Of a stretch of DNA of 64,000 bases, positions 33,501 to 44,060 are shown one piece after another; the first letter of the stretch is position 1; the number at the start of each line of letters is the position of its first letter. Origin of the DNA: Prorocentrum cordatum (Eukaryota > Sar > Dinophyceae > Prorocentrales > Prorocentraceae); contig CAUYUJ010014773.1 in the NCBI GenBank assembly GCA_963575745.1, forward strand, positions 305,758 through 369,757, read 5' to 3'. The position numbers and the translations under genes are program-made. The notes under the pieces are model-generated. The model was not told the DNA's origin, did not search any database, and saw only the letters and a list, made by a program, of their open reading frames with translations.

Positions 33501-35050
33501 CGCGCAAAGCCTGGATCGAGACGCCCCTGATGTCCTGGCGGGCGGCAGCCAACGCTCTGCGACGCTGCTCGGGATCGAAACTGCGACGGGCAGGTGTGTG
33601 AGGGCATTCGTATATCCTGGCACACTGCCCTCCTTCAGCTCCTGATTTACGCTGCGCCTGAAACCATGCGTCTGCTGTCGGGGACTCTGGGGCTGGTCGA
33701 TCGTACAAACGCTTTTTGGGTCCAAGCTTGAAGCCCGAGAGCCTGCGGGCAACGCTCCAAACACTGTGGGCATCGCGATCCTGATGCGCCTGGTGTAGAT
33801 CACGAGCGAGTGCGTGTTCATAACGACGACGGTCAAGTTTGAGTCGGATCTGCATTTGCCGCCGTCGTTTTTGAAAGCGCACCTGAAGAAACCACGCAAG
33901 AAGCATATATTGTTGGAACGGCAGCAAGGAATACTGCCACTCGGGCGCTTCACGCACCATGTCAGGATCTGGAATCAATTCATGGATGTGTCTTTTTTGC
34001 CTCCAACATGTGATCGATAGCCTCGTGTGCCTCAGGAGATCGTTCCCAGACCCGTTTCGTTGTGACGAACATCGAAGGGGTATCCTTGAAACGCTCGACA
34101 ACCTTGGGGTGGAGATCCTTGGGAGTGGGAGGTGTGTCAGTATCGAAATCAATGTCCAGATCTCGTTGAACTTGACCAGTAGTCTGCTCAACACCCTGGC
34201 ACACGCGATGTGTAGTAGTGCGGGATTGCACTGCAGAAGCCACCTGGTGTCGATCCCACTTAAAACGCAATGCCGTCGAAGGTCCATCGTAACTGAGGTT
34301 GTGCGTGATGCAACAAGCAATGGGCATGTGATCCCGCTTCCCGGGGGTCACCATGTACTGAAGTATGCGGCCCTTGCGCTCCAGGACTCGGCACCAGTCA
34401 ACTGCTCCAAGTTGGCTCTGCGGTACAGCAATATAATCAATCTGAGACGCTGCGAATGCAGAGTGATATGTAGGACCGCCGCCGATGAACGTGTTGACCA
34501 ATGAAAGCTTCTGTCGTTCACATAGCCATCGCAACTCCGAGCCATTATAGTTCTCGCTCTGTGGTGTAAGTGGCCCGATCTCCGAACTTGGAACGTGTTG
34601 CCAAACTCGGGGAGCTTCTTCACGTAGTCCGGTCCAGCCGTTGAAATCCCCAAGCAAGATCGGGAATGTGCGATGTGGCAAAGACGATATGTAATGGTCC
34701 AGCCATAGCCATAGACGGTGTGCCTGCCTGCGTCCAGCATCTCTGTCGGGTTCAACGTACATGTAGACACAAATGAGCTTAATATCCACGTCTCCCCGAT
34801 AAGTAGGCCAGGGTTCCGCCACCGATGGACGGGCAAACGTGGACCACCCACCTCACCTTGAAACAGGAAGGAGTGCGTCAGGGTCTGGGCCCCAGGAAGA
34901 CGTTCCTTCTCCAATACCGCCGCCGTGAGAACCCTTCAGTGCATACACACTTTGGGGAATCACCCGAATCAGCAGGGCCTCCGCATGCACACGGAATCCT
35001 CGAGGTCTGTGCCGGAATTGCGTCCAGGTGATGTTGAGGCCCGCGCCCAA
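30540..35050 (-). pseudogene. Long LINE: EN, RT, C2H2 fingers, C-terminal module
   Basis: Read right to left. Endonuclease: GLNITWTQFRHRPRGF (~35045), an in-frame TGA near 34857, then ILLGDFNGW (34650), QIDYIAV (~34440) and GKRDHMPIAC (~34335). A frameshift near 33985 leads into a basic linker. A TGA at 33316 interrupts the RT just before YQLPKDNGK and KGLRLVHALAPLGK. RT motifs are KKSYAIGFHDDAFPS, GSGALQGDMLAGP and TTTYADDTSK (YADD 32754-32743). Frames change near 32545 (RYLGPHLHHAG resumes) and near 32365 (back to LLSGLECAILNKTEYGRLDV). Then come FRCDVRM...FYHDAAGLARHKAR and a second finger reading TNQRPWSKNTYSSERSARDH, where both expected cysteines are Arg and Ser. The C-terminal module (31906-30540) has in-frame stops at 31025 and 30785. 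Clearly dead. Confidence 0.88.
30585..30735 (-). repeat. 45-bp repeat, three units, within LINE C-terminal frame
   Basis: CGCCAGCGCCGTTGCGACAA and CTGGCATTTCCGACAC recur with a 45-bp period at about 30587, 30632 and 30677. In the minus frame this yields a 15-residue repeat (ALAVSEMPVFVAT type). A GGA run (30549-30582) adjoins it. Confidence 0.75.
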
Positions 35051-35690
35051 AAACCTTCCTCGTTGCCTCGGCGTGGGCGCGACACCCTCGAGGAAGATGC
35101 GGAAATCTCATCTGAAGGAAACTGTGGCCCTCGTGGCAAAATTCGCAACCCTCCCTGCGGCGGCAGCATCAGCCTGACATGTTTAGAGCTGGCATGGGAA
35201 AACTGCTGTAGGACGCCCTACCCGACGCCCAACCCCTCCTCGACAACCGGCGTTTTCTCCGACGCCCTCACCGACGCTCCAACCGACGCCCAATCCGACG
35301 CGGGCCCCTCATCAGGGAGTGCCCCATCCGGCCTCCTGCGCGACGATGTGACCGATGCTTCGCTCGACGCCCTCTTCGACCTGTAGGCCAGCTGGCATCG
35401 ATGCACGTCTGGAGCGACAAGGTGACCTGCCATTCCCTCGGCTACGCGTGCACCAACTTGGCAACACATACCGCTGGTGGGCCCAGACTGGATCATCCAC
35501 GCCATCCTTTCGCCACATGGAGTGAAACTTCACAATGGTGTACTGGTTCTACCCCCCCGCGCAACGCAACGTAACGCGACACGGCTACATGTTTAGTCTT
35601 CGCTACCGTGTTGTGTATGCTGTGTTGCGTTGCGGGTTGGGGGGGCGCGGACACAGTTCCTTCCCATATTGTTCCCACACGGAATCTCGC
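35051..35690. other. No gene recognised
   Basis: Includes CCGACGCCC repeats (35220-35390: GACGCCCTCACCGACG, CCAACCGACGCCC), a short ~10-bp minisatellite. The 5' edge of the LINE was not located exactly. Confidence 0.4.
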
Positions 35691-35694
35691 TGGG

Positions 35695-36580
35695 AAACTG
35701 TGTGGCAACGGCTCCCCGAGCTCCTACATGCTCCTACTGGGATTCCCAAGCGCTCCTCCAGGTTCCCTCCAAAACTCCGGACTCCTCGTAGCTCCTGCAA
35801 CCTCCCACTGGGAGTCTTTACAACTTCCTACGAGCTCCCATTGGTACTCCCTAGAGCTTCTACAGGCTTCTGTCTCCCGACAACTCCTACACGATCTTAC
35901 GGGGGCTCTCATAAGATCTCCAGTAGGATCTGTAGTGCGAGCTCTCGTGGCAGGTGTACTAGGAGCTGTAGCGCAGGCTGCAGCAGGAATTGCAACCGGA
36001 GCCGTGAGCAGACCTGACTGCCGTAGGACCTGTAGCCAGAGCTGTGATATGAGCTGTAGTATGGGCTGCGGTAGAAGCTGTTGTGGCTACGGTGCAAGAA
36101 GCAAGCATAGGAGCTGTAGTTTGAGCTGTAGTTAGAATTGTAGTAGGAACTGTGGTAGGAGCTGTTAGCTGGAGCCTTGGCAAGAGATATGGTAAGAGCT
36201 GTCGTAGGGCCTGCCTGCAATAGGGGCTGTAGTGAGGTACGTAGAGCGAGCTGCACTGGCAGCTGTAGCACATGCTGTGGTAGGAGCTCCATTGAGAATT
36301 GTAATCGGGGGTGTCGTCGGAGTTCCAGTGGGAACTACGCTAGTAGCTGGATGAGCTGCGCTGGGCATCGTGATAAGACATGTCGAACCAGCTGCAGTGG
36401 GACCTGCGGTTAGAGCTGGAGTAGGCGCCGTAGAAGGAGCCGCAGTAGGAGTAGCATTAGGAGCTGTAGTACGAGCTGGGGATCTGTGATTGGAGCTGTA
36501 ACAACGCGTGCAGTAGCAGCAGTAATGCGAGCAGCTGTAGTAGGACATTAGTAATAGCTGCAGTCAGAGCTGCAAGAGAA
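35695..36580. repeat. Inverted 12-bp minisatellite (AGCTCCTAC / GTAGGAGCTGTA)
   Basis: The left block (about 35710-35900) is built from GCTCCTAC/CTCCTAGC-type units. The right block (about 35940-36580) is built from GTAGGAGCTGTAG-type units, its complement. Cys/Ser-rich plus frames and Thr/Ser/Tyr-rich minus frames across it come from the repeat. The two blocks could pair as one very large imperfect hairpin. Confidence 0.8.
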
Positions 36581-36881
36581 CCTGCTATGCGAACTGTCAT
36601 GGGAAATGGAATCGGTACGGCGCTCAAGGACCTACGAGGCCCGCAGGCCGCCGTCGCGGTGCAAACCGCGCCTAGCCTCGGCAAAGGAAGCAGGAGGAAG
36701 GGAGGGGGGGATGGACGGGGGGCGGACAGGGGTGCGGCTACTGCCTTGCACGACCCCCCCTCCTCCATTTTCTCCTGCTCTCCTGGACTTCCGTGGTTTG
36801 GTTGGCCTCCGTTGCCACTTGGAGACGGTAACCCCGTCTCCCCTCCACCAACTTGGTCGGGGGCGCGCAAGCATGGATTAG

Positions 36882-36923
36882 CGATCCATGGATTTGGCGC
36901 GCGGTCGCCAAATCCATGGATCG
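36882..36923. repeat. Perfect 18-bp hairpin
   Basis: CGATCCATGGATTTGGCG (36882-36899) and CGCCAAATCCATGGATCG (36906-36923) are perfectly complementary around a 6-nt loop (CGCGGT). Each arm also holds the palindrome ATCCATGGAT. Confidence 0.9.
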
Positions 36924-37215
36924 GGGGACGTGCCCTCCCCAAAATGCGGCCGGTGCCGCCTCGCTCGACAACGGAAATCCGCGATTTCCCATGGACGCGG
37001 GACCCGTCACTAATCCACGCCCCCTTGATCCAGGTTTGCGATCGCCTGAGGTAACCCCGTCTCCCCTCCGCTTGGGGCCTCGTGCCCCGCCTCCTCCCTC
37101 CTCCACCATTCTCCTCTCGTGACGTCCGAGCGGGCTCGGTCTTCCCTCGGGGGCCAGGCCCAAGTCGAGTGCCGCAGCCCCACGAGGGGAACCAGAGGCC
37201 TGCAGCGCAGGCACC
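36924..37215. other. No gene recognised
   Basis: GGTAACCCCGTCTCCCCTCC occurs at about 36827 and again at 37051, on either side of the hairpin, suggesting a short duplication. Nothing coding is recognised. Confidence 0.4.
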
Positions 37216-37219
37216 AGGA

Positions 37220-37308
<89 letters not shown>
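37216..37308. repeat. CAG trinucleotide array
   Basis: About 30 CAG copies with one CAA interruption. Confidence 0.97.
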
Positions 37309-37310
<2 letters not shown>

Positions 37311-37674
37311 GGGCAGTCTAGCATCCTGGTCCTTTTCCTACACTTGGGCTGGAGATGCTGTTTTGATATTTTTCCTTCCTCATCGCCGCCTCTGCCCTCG
37401 CCTGCCAGTGCTGCGGGGGGGCGCCGGGGGCCCGCGGCGCGCGGGCCCGCACTGTTGCTGCGAGCGCCCGCTCCAACGGCATGCCCAAGAGAAGCAGCAC
37501 GAGCAGAAGGAGCTGGGAGGCCGAAGGGCGTCTCGCGGCTGGCAGAGAGCGGGGGCGCGCCTCCTCCGAGGGCGCCCGCGAGCCTCCAGGCGCGGCCGGC
37601 TGGAGGGGGTCCCATCCGACCTCGAGGACACCAAAGACCATGGCGGCAGTGTGATTCGTTCCGCCCCCCTCTGG

Positions 37675-37770
37675 GGGAGAGGGAGGAGGAACAGGAGGAG
37701 GGTGAGGAGGAGGTGGAGGAGGAAAAGGAGGAGGAGGAGGAGGAGGAGGGGATGATGATGATGATGATGC

Positions 37771-37859
<89 letters not shown>

Positions 37860-37925
37860 GTCATGGTCATAGTGATGGTGATGGTGGTGATGATGATGGT
37901 GGTGATGATGATGAGGAGGGGATGA
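37675..37925. repeat. GGA then GAT microsatellite
   Basis: GAGGAGG (37675-37750) followed by GATGATGAT (37750-37920) with TCATGG interruptions. Confidence 0.95.
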
Positions 37926-37954
37926 TGTTAAGTGACTGTCGATGATGGGATGAT

Positions 37955-38600
37955 GAGGTAGGAGGAGGAGGAGGAGGAGGAGGCGGGGAGGAGGGGGAGG
38001 AGGAGGAGGGGAGGCAGGCGGAGGAGGAGGAGAGTGGGGAGGCCGAAGGAGGGGGAGGAGGAGGAGGAGAGGAGGAGGAGGAGGAGGAAGGAGGATGGAG
38101 GAGGGAGGAGGATGGGAGGTAGGAGATGGGGAGGAGGTGATGGTGGGGAGGTGGGGAGGAGGAGGAGCGAGGAGGAGGAGGAGGAGGAGGAGGGGAAGGA
38201 GGGGGGAGGAGGAGGAGGAAGGAGGAGGAGGAGGGGAGGAGGCGGAGGAGGCAGGGGAGGAGGAGGAGGAGGGAGGAGGAGGAGGATGGAGGAGGAGGAG
38301 GGGAGAAGGAGGAGGGGGAGGAGGAGGAGGAGGTGGAGGATGGAGGAGGGGGAGGGAGAGGGGGAGTGAGGGGGAGGAGGGTGAGGATTGGGGGATGGAG
38401 GAGGAGGAGGTAGGAGGAGGAGGAAGGAGGAGGTGGAGGAGGGCGAGGGAGGAGGGGGAGGCGGAGGAGGAGGAGGAGGTGGAGGAGTGAGGAGGGAGGA
38501 GGAGGAGGAGGAGGAGGAGGAGGGAGGTGGAGGGAGGTGGAGAGGAGGAGGAGGAGGAGGAGGAGGAGGAGGAGGAGGAGGGAGGTGGAGGGAGGTGTTG
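37955..38600. repeat. GGA polypurine tract (~645 bp)
   Basis: The longest purine-only region in the window, with rare pyrimidines. Frames here are Gly/Glu/Arg (plus) or Pro/Ser/Leu (minus) homopolymer-like and are not genes. Confidence 0.97.
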
Positions 38601-38934
38601 AACAAGGAAGAAAGTAACAGGACCTATAGGTCGAGGAGACCGGATCACCCTGTGATATGTTGCTGCGGGTTTCGAAGAGATTGACATGTGAAGGGTGAGC
38701 ATGAAAAATATACTCAAGGCGGAGATCCCCAGATGTGCACATTTCATTGCCTGACACTTTCCCCCTGTAAGTGTCTCAGTATGCACATCAGACTAAAAGC
38801 ATTCACCTCAGACGTGCGATAGGGGGGAACTCTCTGCAGCTCTCTGTCCTCGACCTTTCGAGGTTCGGGGAAAAGCAACAAACGTCCAAGGGGTGTTCCC
38901 CGCCCCTAACGAGAGCCCCAAATGGGACGTTATA

Positions 38935-39140
38935 CGAGGTCTCTGCTGGTCTCTGCTGGTCTGTGCCGGTCTCTGATGCTCTATGCTGGTGTCTGCTGGT
39001 GTCTGCTGGTCTCTGCTGATCGATGGTGGTCTCTGGCGCTCTCTGCTGGTCTGTGGGTCTCTGCTGACCTCTGCTGGTCTCTGGTGTTCCCCTCTGCTCC
39101 CTGCTGATCTCTGTTCGTGCCTGTGCGCTGGTCTGTGCTA
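38935..39140. repeat. 10-bp GTCTCTGCTG minisatellite
   Basis: About 20 degenerate copies (GTCTCTGCTG, GTGTCTGCTG, ATCTCTGTTC). Confidence 0.9.
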
Positions 39141-39702
39141 GTCTCTTCTGCAAAGCAAAGGGGCCAAGGAAACCGAAGCCAACATTTCGCTTGAGACGTC
39201 TCCGCAATCTGATAGCGAACGGGCCAATGCAATATAGTCCGACCTAGGACAGAAGAACATAGTTTCAAGAACACAAGACCCTCTGTCGGCCAAAACACAG
39301 AACATCCAAGGGTACCCTCTCCAGGATGCACGAGAACATCCCACAAACACTAAAAACATTAGGGCACCCTCCCCGAACCGACCTCGATCTTATACCTCGG
39401 TCCGACTGTACCCCCTGGCGGCTCCCCATTGGGGCTCGTATTCAAAATTTATGCCTGCTAACTCGCAGTGATCATGTGGCTCCCGAAGCACAGGAGCATG
39501 GGACGCCCAGGCCATCTCTTTCAACCTGCCATGGTGTCAGATCAATCCGTCACGTATGAACCTCCAGTCACCCGGGTGAGCCATCAGCAGGGGATCGTGC
39601 GGCTGCATATTGATCCTGAGAGGCACGCGGCCTTGGGCCAGCCCCTCGCCTGCAGACGAGCTCCAAGCCTCAGGGAAGAAGGGTTGGAACTTGGCATGCC
39701 TC
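39141..39702. other. No gene recognised
   Basis: Mixed sequence. On the minus strand this lies downstream of the spliced-leader-like sequence, so a retro-inserted transcript could be sought here. The frames I read give no recognisable domain. Confidence 0.35.
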
Positions 39703-39723
39703 CTTGACCCAAAATGGCGACGG
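39703..39723 (-). other. Dinoflagellate spliced-leader-like relic
   Basis: The plus strand reads TTGACCCAAAATGGCGACGG from 39704. Its complement matches the 21 bases that follow the variable first base of the dinoflagellate spliced leader at 19 positions; the mismatches are at leader bases 5 and 16 of those 21. That leader is trans-spliced to dinoflagellate nuclear mRNAs, and genomic relics mark cDNA re-insertion. It could still be a coincidence or a minisatellite border: it lies ~50 bp left of composite element copy B. Confidence 0.55.
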
Positions 39724-39754
39724 AAGGACCTAGAAGTGGCAGAGGAAAACTATC

Positions 39755-40925
39755 CTGGCAAAGGACCCAACCATACGCAGTTGGGGTACCGCAATTGTGA
39801 ATACCTTCTTCGGTGAAGCTCCCTACGGGGCCACGTAGCGCTGCACGGGGTGGGGTGGGGTGGGGGGGGGGACGCATGCGGGCGGTAGCACTGGGGCCGT
39901 CAGTGGAGCTCCCTATGGGGCCACGAAGCGCTGTACTGGGCGGGTGAAAATGCCAAATTGGGTGTGTGGGACGCACGCGGGCGGTCCCACTGGGGGCTTC
40001 GGTGGAGTTCCCTATGGGGCCACGAAGCGCTGTCCTGGGTGTGTGAAAATGCCACATTGGGTTTCTGGGACGCATGCGGACGGTCCCACTGGGGGCTTCG
40101 GTGTAGCTTCCTATGGGGCCACGAAACGCTGTACTGGGTGGGTGAAACTGCCAAATTGAATGTGCGTGTGTGTGAGAGAGAGAGAGTGTGTGTGTGTGTG
40201 AGTGTGTGTGTGTGTGGACGGGGGGCGCATGTTGGCGGTCCCACTGGGGGCTTCGGAGGAGCTCCCTCTTGGGGCCACGAAACGCTATACTGGGTGGGTG
40301 GCAATGTCAAATTGCGTGTGCGGGACGCAAGCGGGCGGTCCCTGTGGGGGCTTCGATGGAGCTCCCTGTGGGGCCACGAAACGCTGTACGGGGTGTGAAC
40401 ATGCCAACGTGGGCGTGCAGGACCCATGCGGACGGTCCCACTGACCACCCCAACTGGGGCCTTACGTGGAGCTCCCTATGGGGCCAGGAAGCGCTGTACT
40501 GGGTGTGGCAGACGCATGTGGTACCCCCTGGTGGGGCCTTACGTGGAGCTCCCTATGGGGCTACGAAGCGCCATAATGGGTGTGGCAGACGCACGTGGTA
40601 CCCCCCACTGGGCCCTAACGTGGAGCTCCCTATGGGGCCACGAAGCGCTGTCCTGGGTGTGGCAGACGCATGTGGTACCCCCCACTTGGGCCTTCGGTGG
40701 AGCTCCCTATGGGGCCACGAAGCGCTGTCCTGGGTGGGGCAGACGCATGTGGTACCCCCATTGGGGCCTTACGTGGAGCTCCCTACGGGGCCACGAACCG
40801 CTGTACTGGGTGTGGCAGACGCATGTGGTATCCCCATGGGGGGGGCACGGGAGGAGGAGGAGACGCGGGGACTGTTTCTTCAAAACGAGGACCCAACACC
40901 ACAGGATGGTTTGGGGGAAAAAAAA
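39755..40925 (+). repeat. Composite minisatellite element, copy B
   Basis: The left border GGCAAAGGACCCAACCATAC, then CCGCAATTGTGAATACC and TTCTTCGGTGAAGCTCCC, introduces a tandem core of ~80-100-bp units (GGGGCCACGAAGCGCTGTAC, GGGACGCATGCGGACGGTCC early; GTGTGGCAGACGCATGTGGT later). A (TG)n/(AG)n microsatellite lies within (40162-40216). The right border is GACGCGGGGACTGTTTCTTC and AACACCACAGGATGGTTTGG. Two core subtypes lie side by side. Confidence 0.85.
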
Positions 40926-41220
40926 AGGAGGAGGAGGAGGAGGAGCAGGAGGAGGAGGATGAGGAGGAGGAGGAGAAGGAGGAGGAGGAGGAGGAGGAGA
41001 GGCCTGAAGGAGGAGGAGGGAGGAGGAGGGAGGAGGAGGAGGAGCGGGAGGAGGAGGAGGCGCAGGAAGAGGAACGGGGCGATAAGGGGAGAGGAGGGGG
41101 AGTTGGAGGAGGAGCGGGAGGAGAGGGGGAGGAGAGGGGGAGGAAGTGGACTGGGAGGAGGAATAGGAGGAGGAAGATGATGAGGAGGAGGATAAGGAGG
41201 AGGGGGAGGAGGCGGAATAT
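40922..41220. repeat. GGA polypurine tract
   Basis: GGAGGAGGA with GAGCAGGAG, GATGAG and GGCCTG interruptions. Abuts the right border of composite element copy B. Confidence 0.95.
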
Positions 41221-41255
41221 GAACCAGAACCGGAGCTACGGTCAGGAACTTTTGT

Positions 41256-41436
41256 ATAGCGTGTCGCGGCGGCGGCCCCGGCGACACGCTATGCCCTGCA
41301 ACTGGATAGCGCGTTGCTCCGCTCCGCGGGGTGGGGAGCTTGCAAAAGATCGGGATGCAGACGCCTCGGGACCGTGAAATGGACAGTGCGTCACACCGCA
41401 GCACGGTGGGCCATAACCGGCTGAGCGACACGCTAT
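41256..41436. mobile_element. MITE-like element, 181 bp, perfect 12-bp TIRs
   Basis: The left terminus ATAGCGTGTCGC (41256-41267) and the right terminus GCGACACGCTAT (41425-41436) are perfect inverted repeats. A third copy of the motif, GCGACACGCTAT at about 41281-41292, makes a short internal hairpin with the left end. It is homologous along its length to 189-368. No coding capacity. No clear target-site duplication was found in the immediate flanks. Confidence 0.75.
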
Positions 41437-42429
41437 CTCAAAATTCCCAGCCATAGATCGCCGCGGCTTATGTTTGTTCTCCAGGGACCTCCTCCTCCTC
41501 CTCGGCGGCGGCGGCCACGTCTGGCCCCCTCCCCCTCCCCACCCCCCGGCCCTCCGCTCCGTGGGGGGGGGTCTTCTTAGCCCATCCGGGGTATTGTATG
41601 AAGCGTCGGCATGCACCTCCCCCCCCCCCCCCTTACACCCCACCTTGCCCACCCCACACCCTGCTGCCCCCCCCACCCCACCCTAATAAGTTAAGGCCAC
41701 ACCCATACAAACCATAGCGCTAAACAAGGCCCACCTGGCATCTCCTGCTCTTCGCAGTCAGCATCCCTCAGCTGATATCCTCCTCCAATGGGACTCCTCC
41801 TCTGAACGGATGGTTTCCTCCGCGCGGTGAGTGCTCCTACCGACAGTCCTGCTCCGCCGCCACACCCCCCACAAGCTGTTCGCGCCGGCCGCCGCCTCCG
41901 ACATGCGAGGCCGCAGCCGCCTCCCTCCGCCTCCTCCGCCTTCCTCCCCCTCCCCCCCTGACCAGCCTGAGGGAGGGTTGCTCATAAGTTTCCGCCATTC
42001 CATGGTTTTCTTTCCGGTGTCTCCCGCCTTCCCGGCCCCGCCGCCCGTCTCTCCGCTTCCCGCTCCCTCCGCCTCCTCCCTCCTCCGCCTCCTCCTCCTC
42101 CTCCTCTCCTCCTGCTCCCCTCCTCCCTCCTCCTCTTCGTTCTTCCTGTCCGCTCCTCCTCCTTCTCCTCGCCTCATCCCTGTCGGCCTCCTAGCCCCCT
42201 TCATCATCGATCCTATCCTCCGCCACGACGATCGTTGTCCGCACGACAGGCTGGCGATGGCCGCTCTTCGCGAGGCCCCCGCTCCGGCGACGCTGCGTCG
42301 GAGCGAGCCAGCCCTGGGGCCTCGGCGAGGCGCCTCGGAGCTCCGAGCGGGCTGCTCCTTCCCCTCGGTGGTCCTCGGCGTGCCGCCCATGGGCCCAAAG
42401 AGCGGCAGGAGGTTTCAGACGCTTCTTCA
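41437..42429. other. Pyrimidine-rich low complexity, no gene seen
   Basis: C-runs and CCTCC/CCCCAC repeats (41480-41690) and CCTCC triplets (41925-42165). A 279-codon plus frame (41831-42670) follows composition and repeats, with no domain recognised. Confidence 0.45.
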
Positions 42430-42640
42430 GACATTCAGGGGAAGGCTTCCCACTGCAGGGGCGCATTGCTTGGCATCGCTTGGCGCTGCTTGCTTGGCGT
42501 TGGCGTTGCCCGTTGCTTGGCGTTGCTTGGCGCTGCTTGACATAATTTGGCGTTGTTTGGCATTGCTTGGCATTGCCTGGCGTTGCTCGGCATTGGTTGG
42601 TGCAATATTGCTTGGCGTTGCTTGGCGTGGAAACAAGACC
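42430..42640. repeat. Degenerate TTGGCATTGC repeat, locus 3
   Basis: TTGCTTGGCGTTGCTTGGCG and TTGGCATTGCTTGGCATTGC units: the reverse complement of the motif at 23215-23650. Confidence 0.85.
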
Positions 42641-42800
42641 AAGCAACCTCGAGGGGTGAACACCACGTGAAGGAAACAAAACCAAGGAACCCCGAGGAAC
42701 GCCACAATAAGGAAACAAGACAAAGGAACCCCGAGGAACACCAAGCAACCTCCAGGATCGCCTCACCAAGGAAGCAAGGCCGAGGATCCCCGAACAACAC
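42641..42800. repeat. ~40-bp AACCCCGAGGAAC minisatellite
   Basis: AAGGAACCCCGAGGAACGCC, AAGGAACCCCGAGGAACACC and GAGGATCCCCGAACAACACC define about three units, with AAGGAAACAA spacers. Confidence 0.75.
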
Positions 42801-42811
42801 CATAAAGAAAT

Positions 42812-44060
42812 TAGTCCTGGCGGAGGACCCAATCATATGCAGTTGTGGGTACCGCAATTGTGAATATCTTCTTCGGTGAAGCTCCCTATGGGGCCACGAA
42901 GCGCTGCATTGGGTGGGGGGGAGGGCATGCGGGCGGTATAACATTGGGGCCGTCGGTGGAGCTCCCTATGGGGCAACGAAGCGCTGTACTGGGTGGGTGA
43001 AAATGCCAAATTGGGTGTGTGGGACGCATGCGGGCGGTCCCACAGGGGGCTTCGGTGGAGCTCCCTATGGGGCCACGACACGCTGTACTGGGTGGGTGAA
43101 AATGCCAATTTGGACTTCTGGGGCGCATGCGGACGGTCCCACTGGGGGCTTCGGTGGAGCTCCGAATGGGGCCACGAAGCGCTATACTGGGTGAGTGAAA
43201 ATGCCAAATTGGGTGTGCGGGACGCATGCGGACGGTCCCGCTGGAAGCTTCGGTGTAGCTTCCTATGGGGCCACGAAGCGCTGTACTGGGTGGGTGAAAC
43301 TGCCAACGTGGGTGGCTGGGACGCATGTGGCCACCCCCCACTGGGGCCTTAGGTGGAGCTCCCTATGGGGCCACCAAACGCCGTACTTAGGTGGAGCTCC
43401 CTATGTGGCCACGAAACGCCGTATTCGGTGTGGCAGACGCATGTGGTACCCCCCACGGGGGCCTGAAGTGGAGCTCCCTATGGGGCCACGAAGCGCCGTA
43501 CTGGATGAGGCGGACGCATGTGGTACCCCCGCTGGGGCCTTAGGTGGAGTTCCCTATGGGGCCACGAAACGCCGTACTGGGTGTGGCAGACGCCTGTGGT
43601 CCCCCCCCCCACTGGGGCCTTTTTGTGGAGCTCCCTATGGGGCCACGGAACGCTGTGCTGGGTGTGGCAGACTCATGTGGTACCCCCCCTGGGGCTTTCG
43701 GTGGGTGTGGCAGACGCATGCGGTACCCCCGCCCTGGGGCCTTACATGGAGCTCCCTATGGGGCCACGAAGCGCTGTACTGGGCGTGGCAGGGCCTCGTG
43801 GTTACCCCCCTTGGGGCCTTACGTGGGGTTCACTATGGGGCCACGAAGCGCTGTACTGGGTGTGACATACGCATGTGGTACCCCCCCCCCCTGGGTCCTT
43901 ACGTGGGTGGAGCTCCCTATGGGGCCACGAAGCGCTGTACTGGTGGGTGAAACGCATGGAGGAGGGAGGAGGGGGGAGGAGGAGTGAGTGAGTGAGTGGG
44001 ACGCGGGGCGCTGTCTCTTCAAAACTATGACCCAACACCACAGAATGGTTGGGAACAAGA
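42812..44060 (+). repeat. Composite minisatellite element, copy C
   Basis: The left border GGCGGAGGACCCAATCATAT, then CCGCAATTGTGAATATC and TTCTTCGGTGAAGCTCCC, leads to ~80-bp units (GGGGCCACGAAGCGCTGTAC, GGGACGCATGCGGACGGTCC, then GTGTGGCAGACGCATGTGGT). The right border is GGAGGAGGGAGGAGGGGGGA, GACGCGGGGCGCTGTCTCTT and CACCACAGAATGGTTGGG. It has the same order of two core subtypes as copy B, so both derive from one already mixed ancestor. Confidence 0.85.

Noticed and set aside
35535-36135. Cys/Ser-rich small protein suggestive of a toxin or metallothionein-like peptide
   Set aside because: The cysteines come from the GTAGGAGCTGTA minisatellite; shifting the frame gives equally open nonsense.
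37380-38786. Long minus-strand frames (up to 468 codons) rich in His, Pro, Ser and Leu
   Set aside because: They are frames through GAT and GGA microsatellites with no domain, and all three minus frames stay open over much of the tract.
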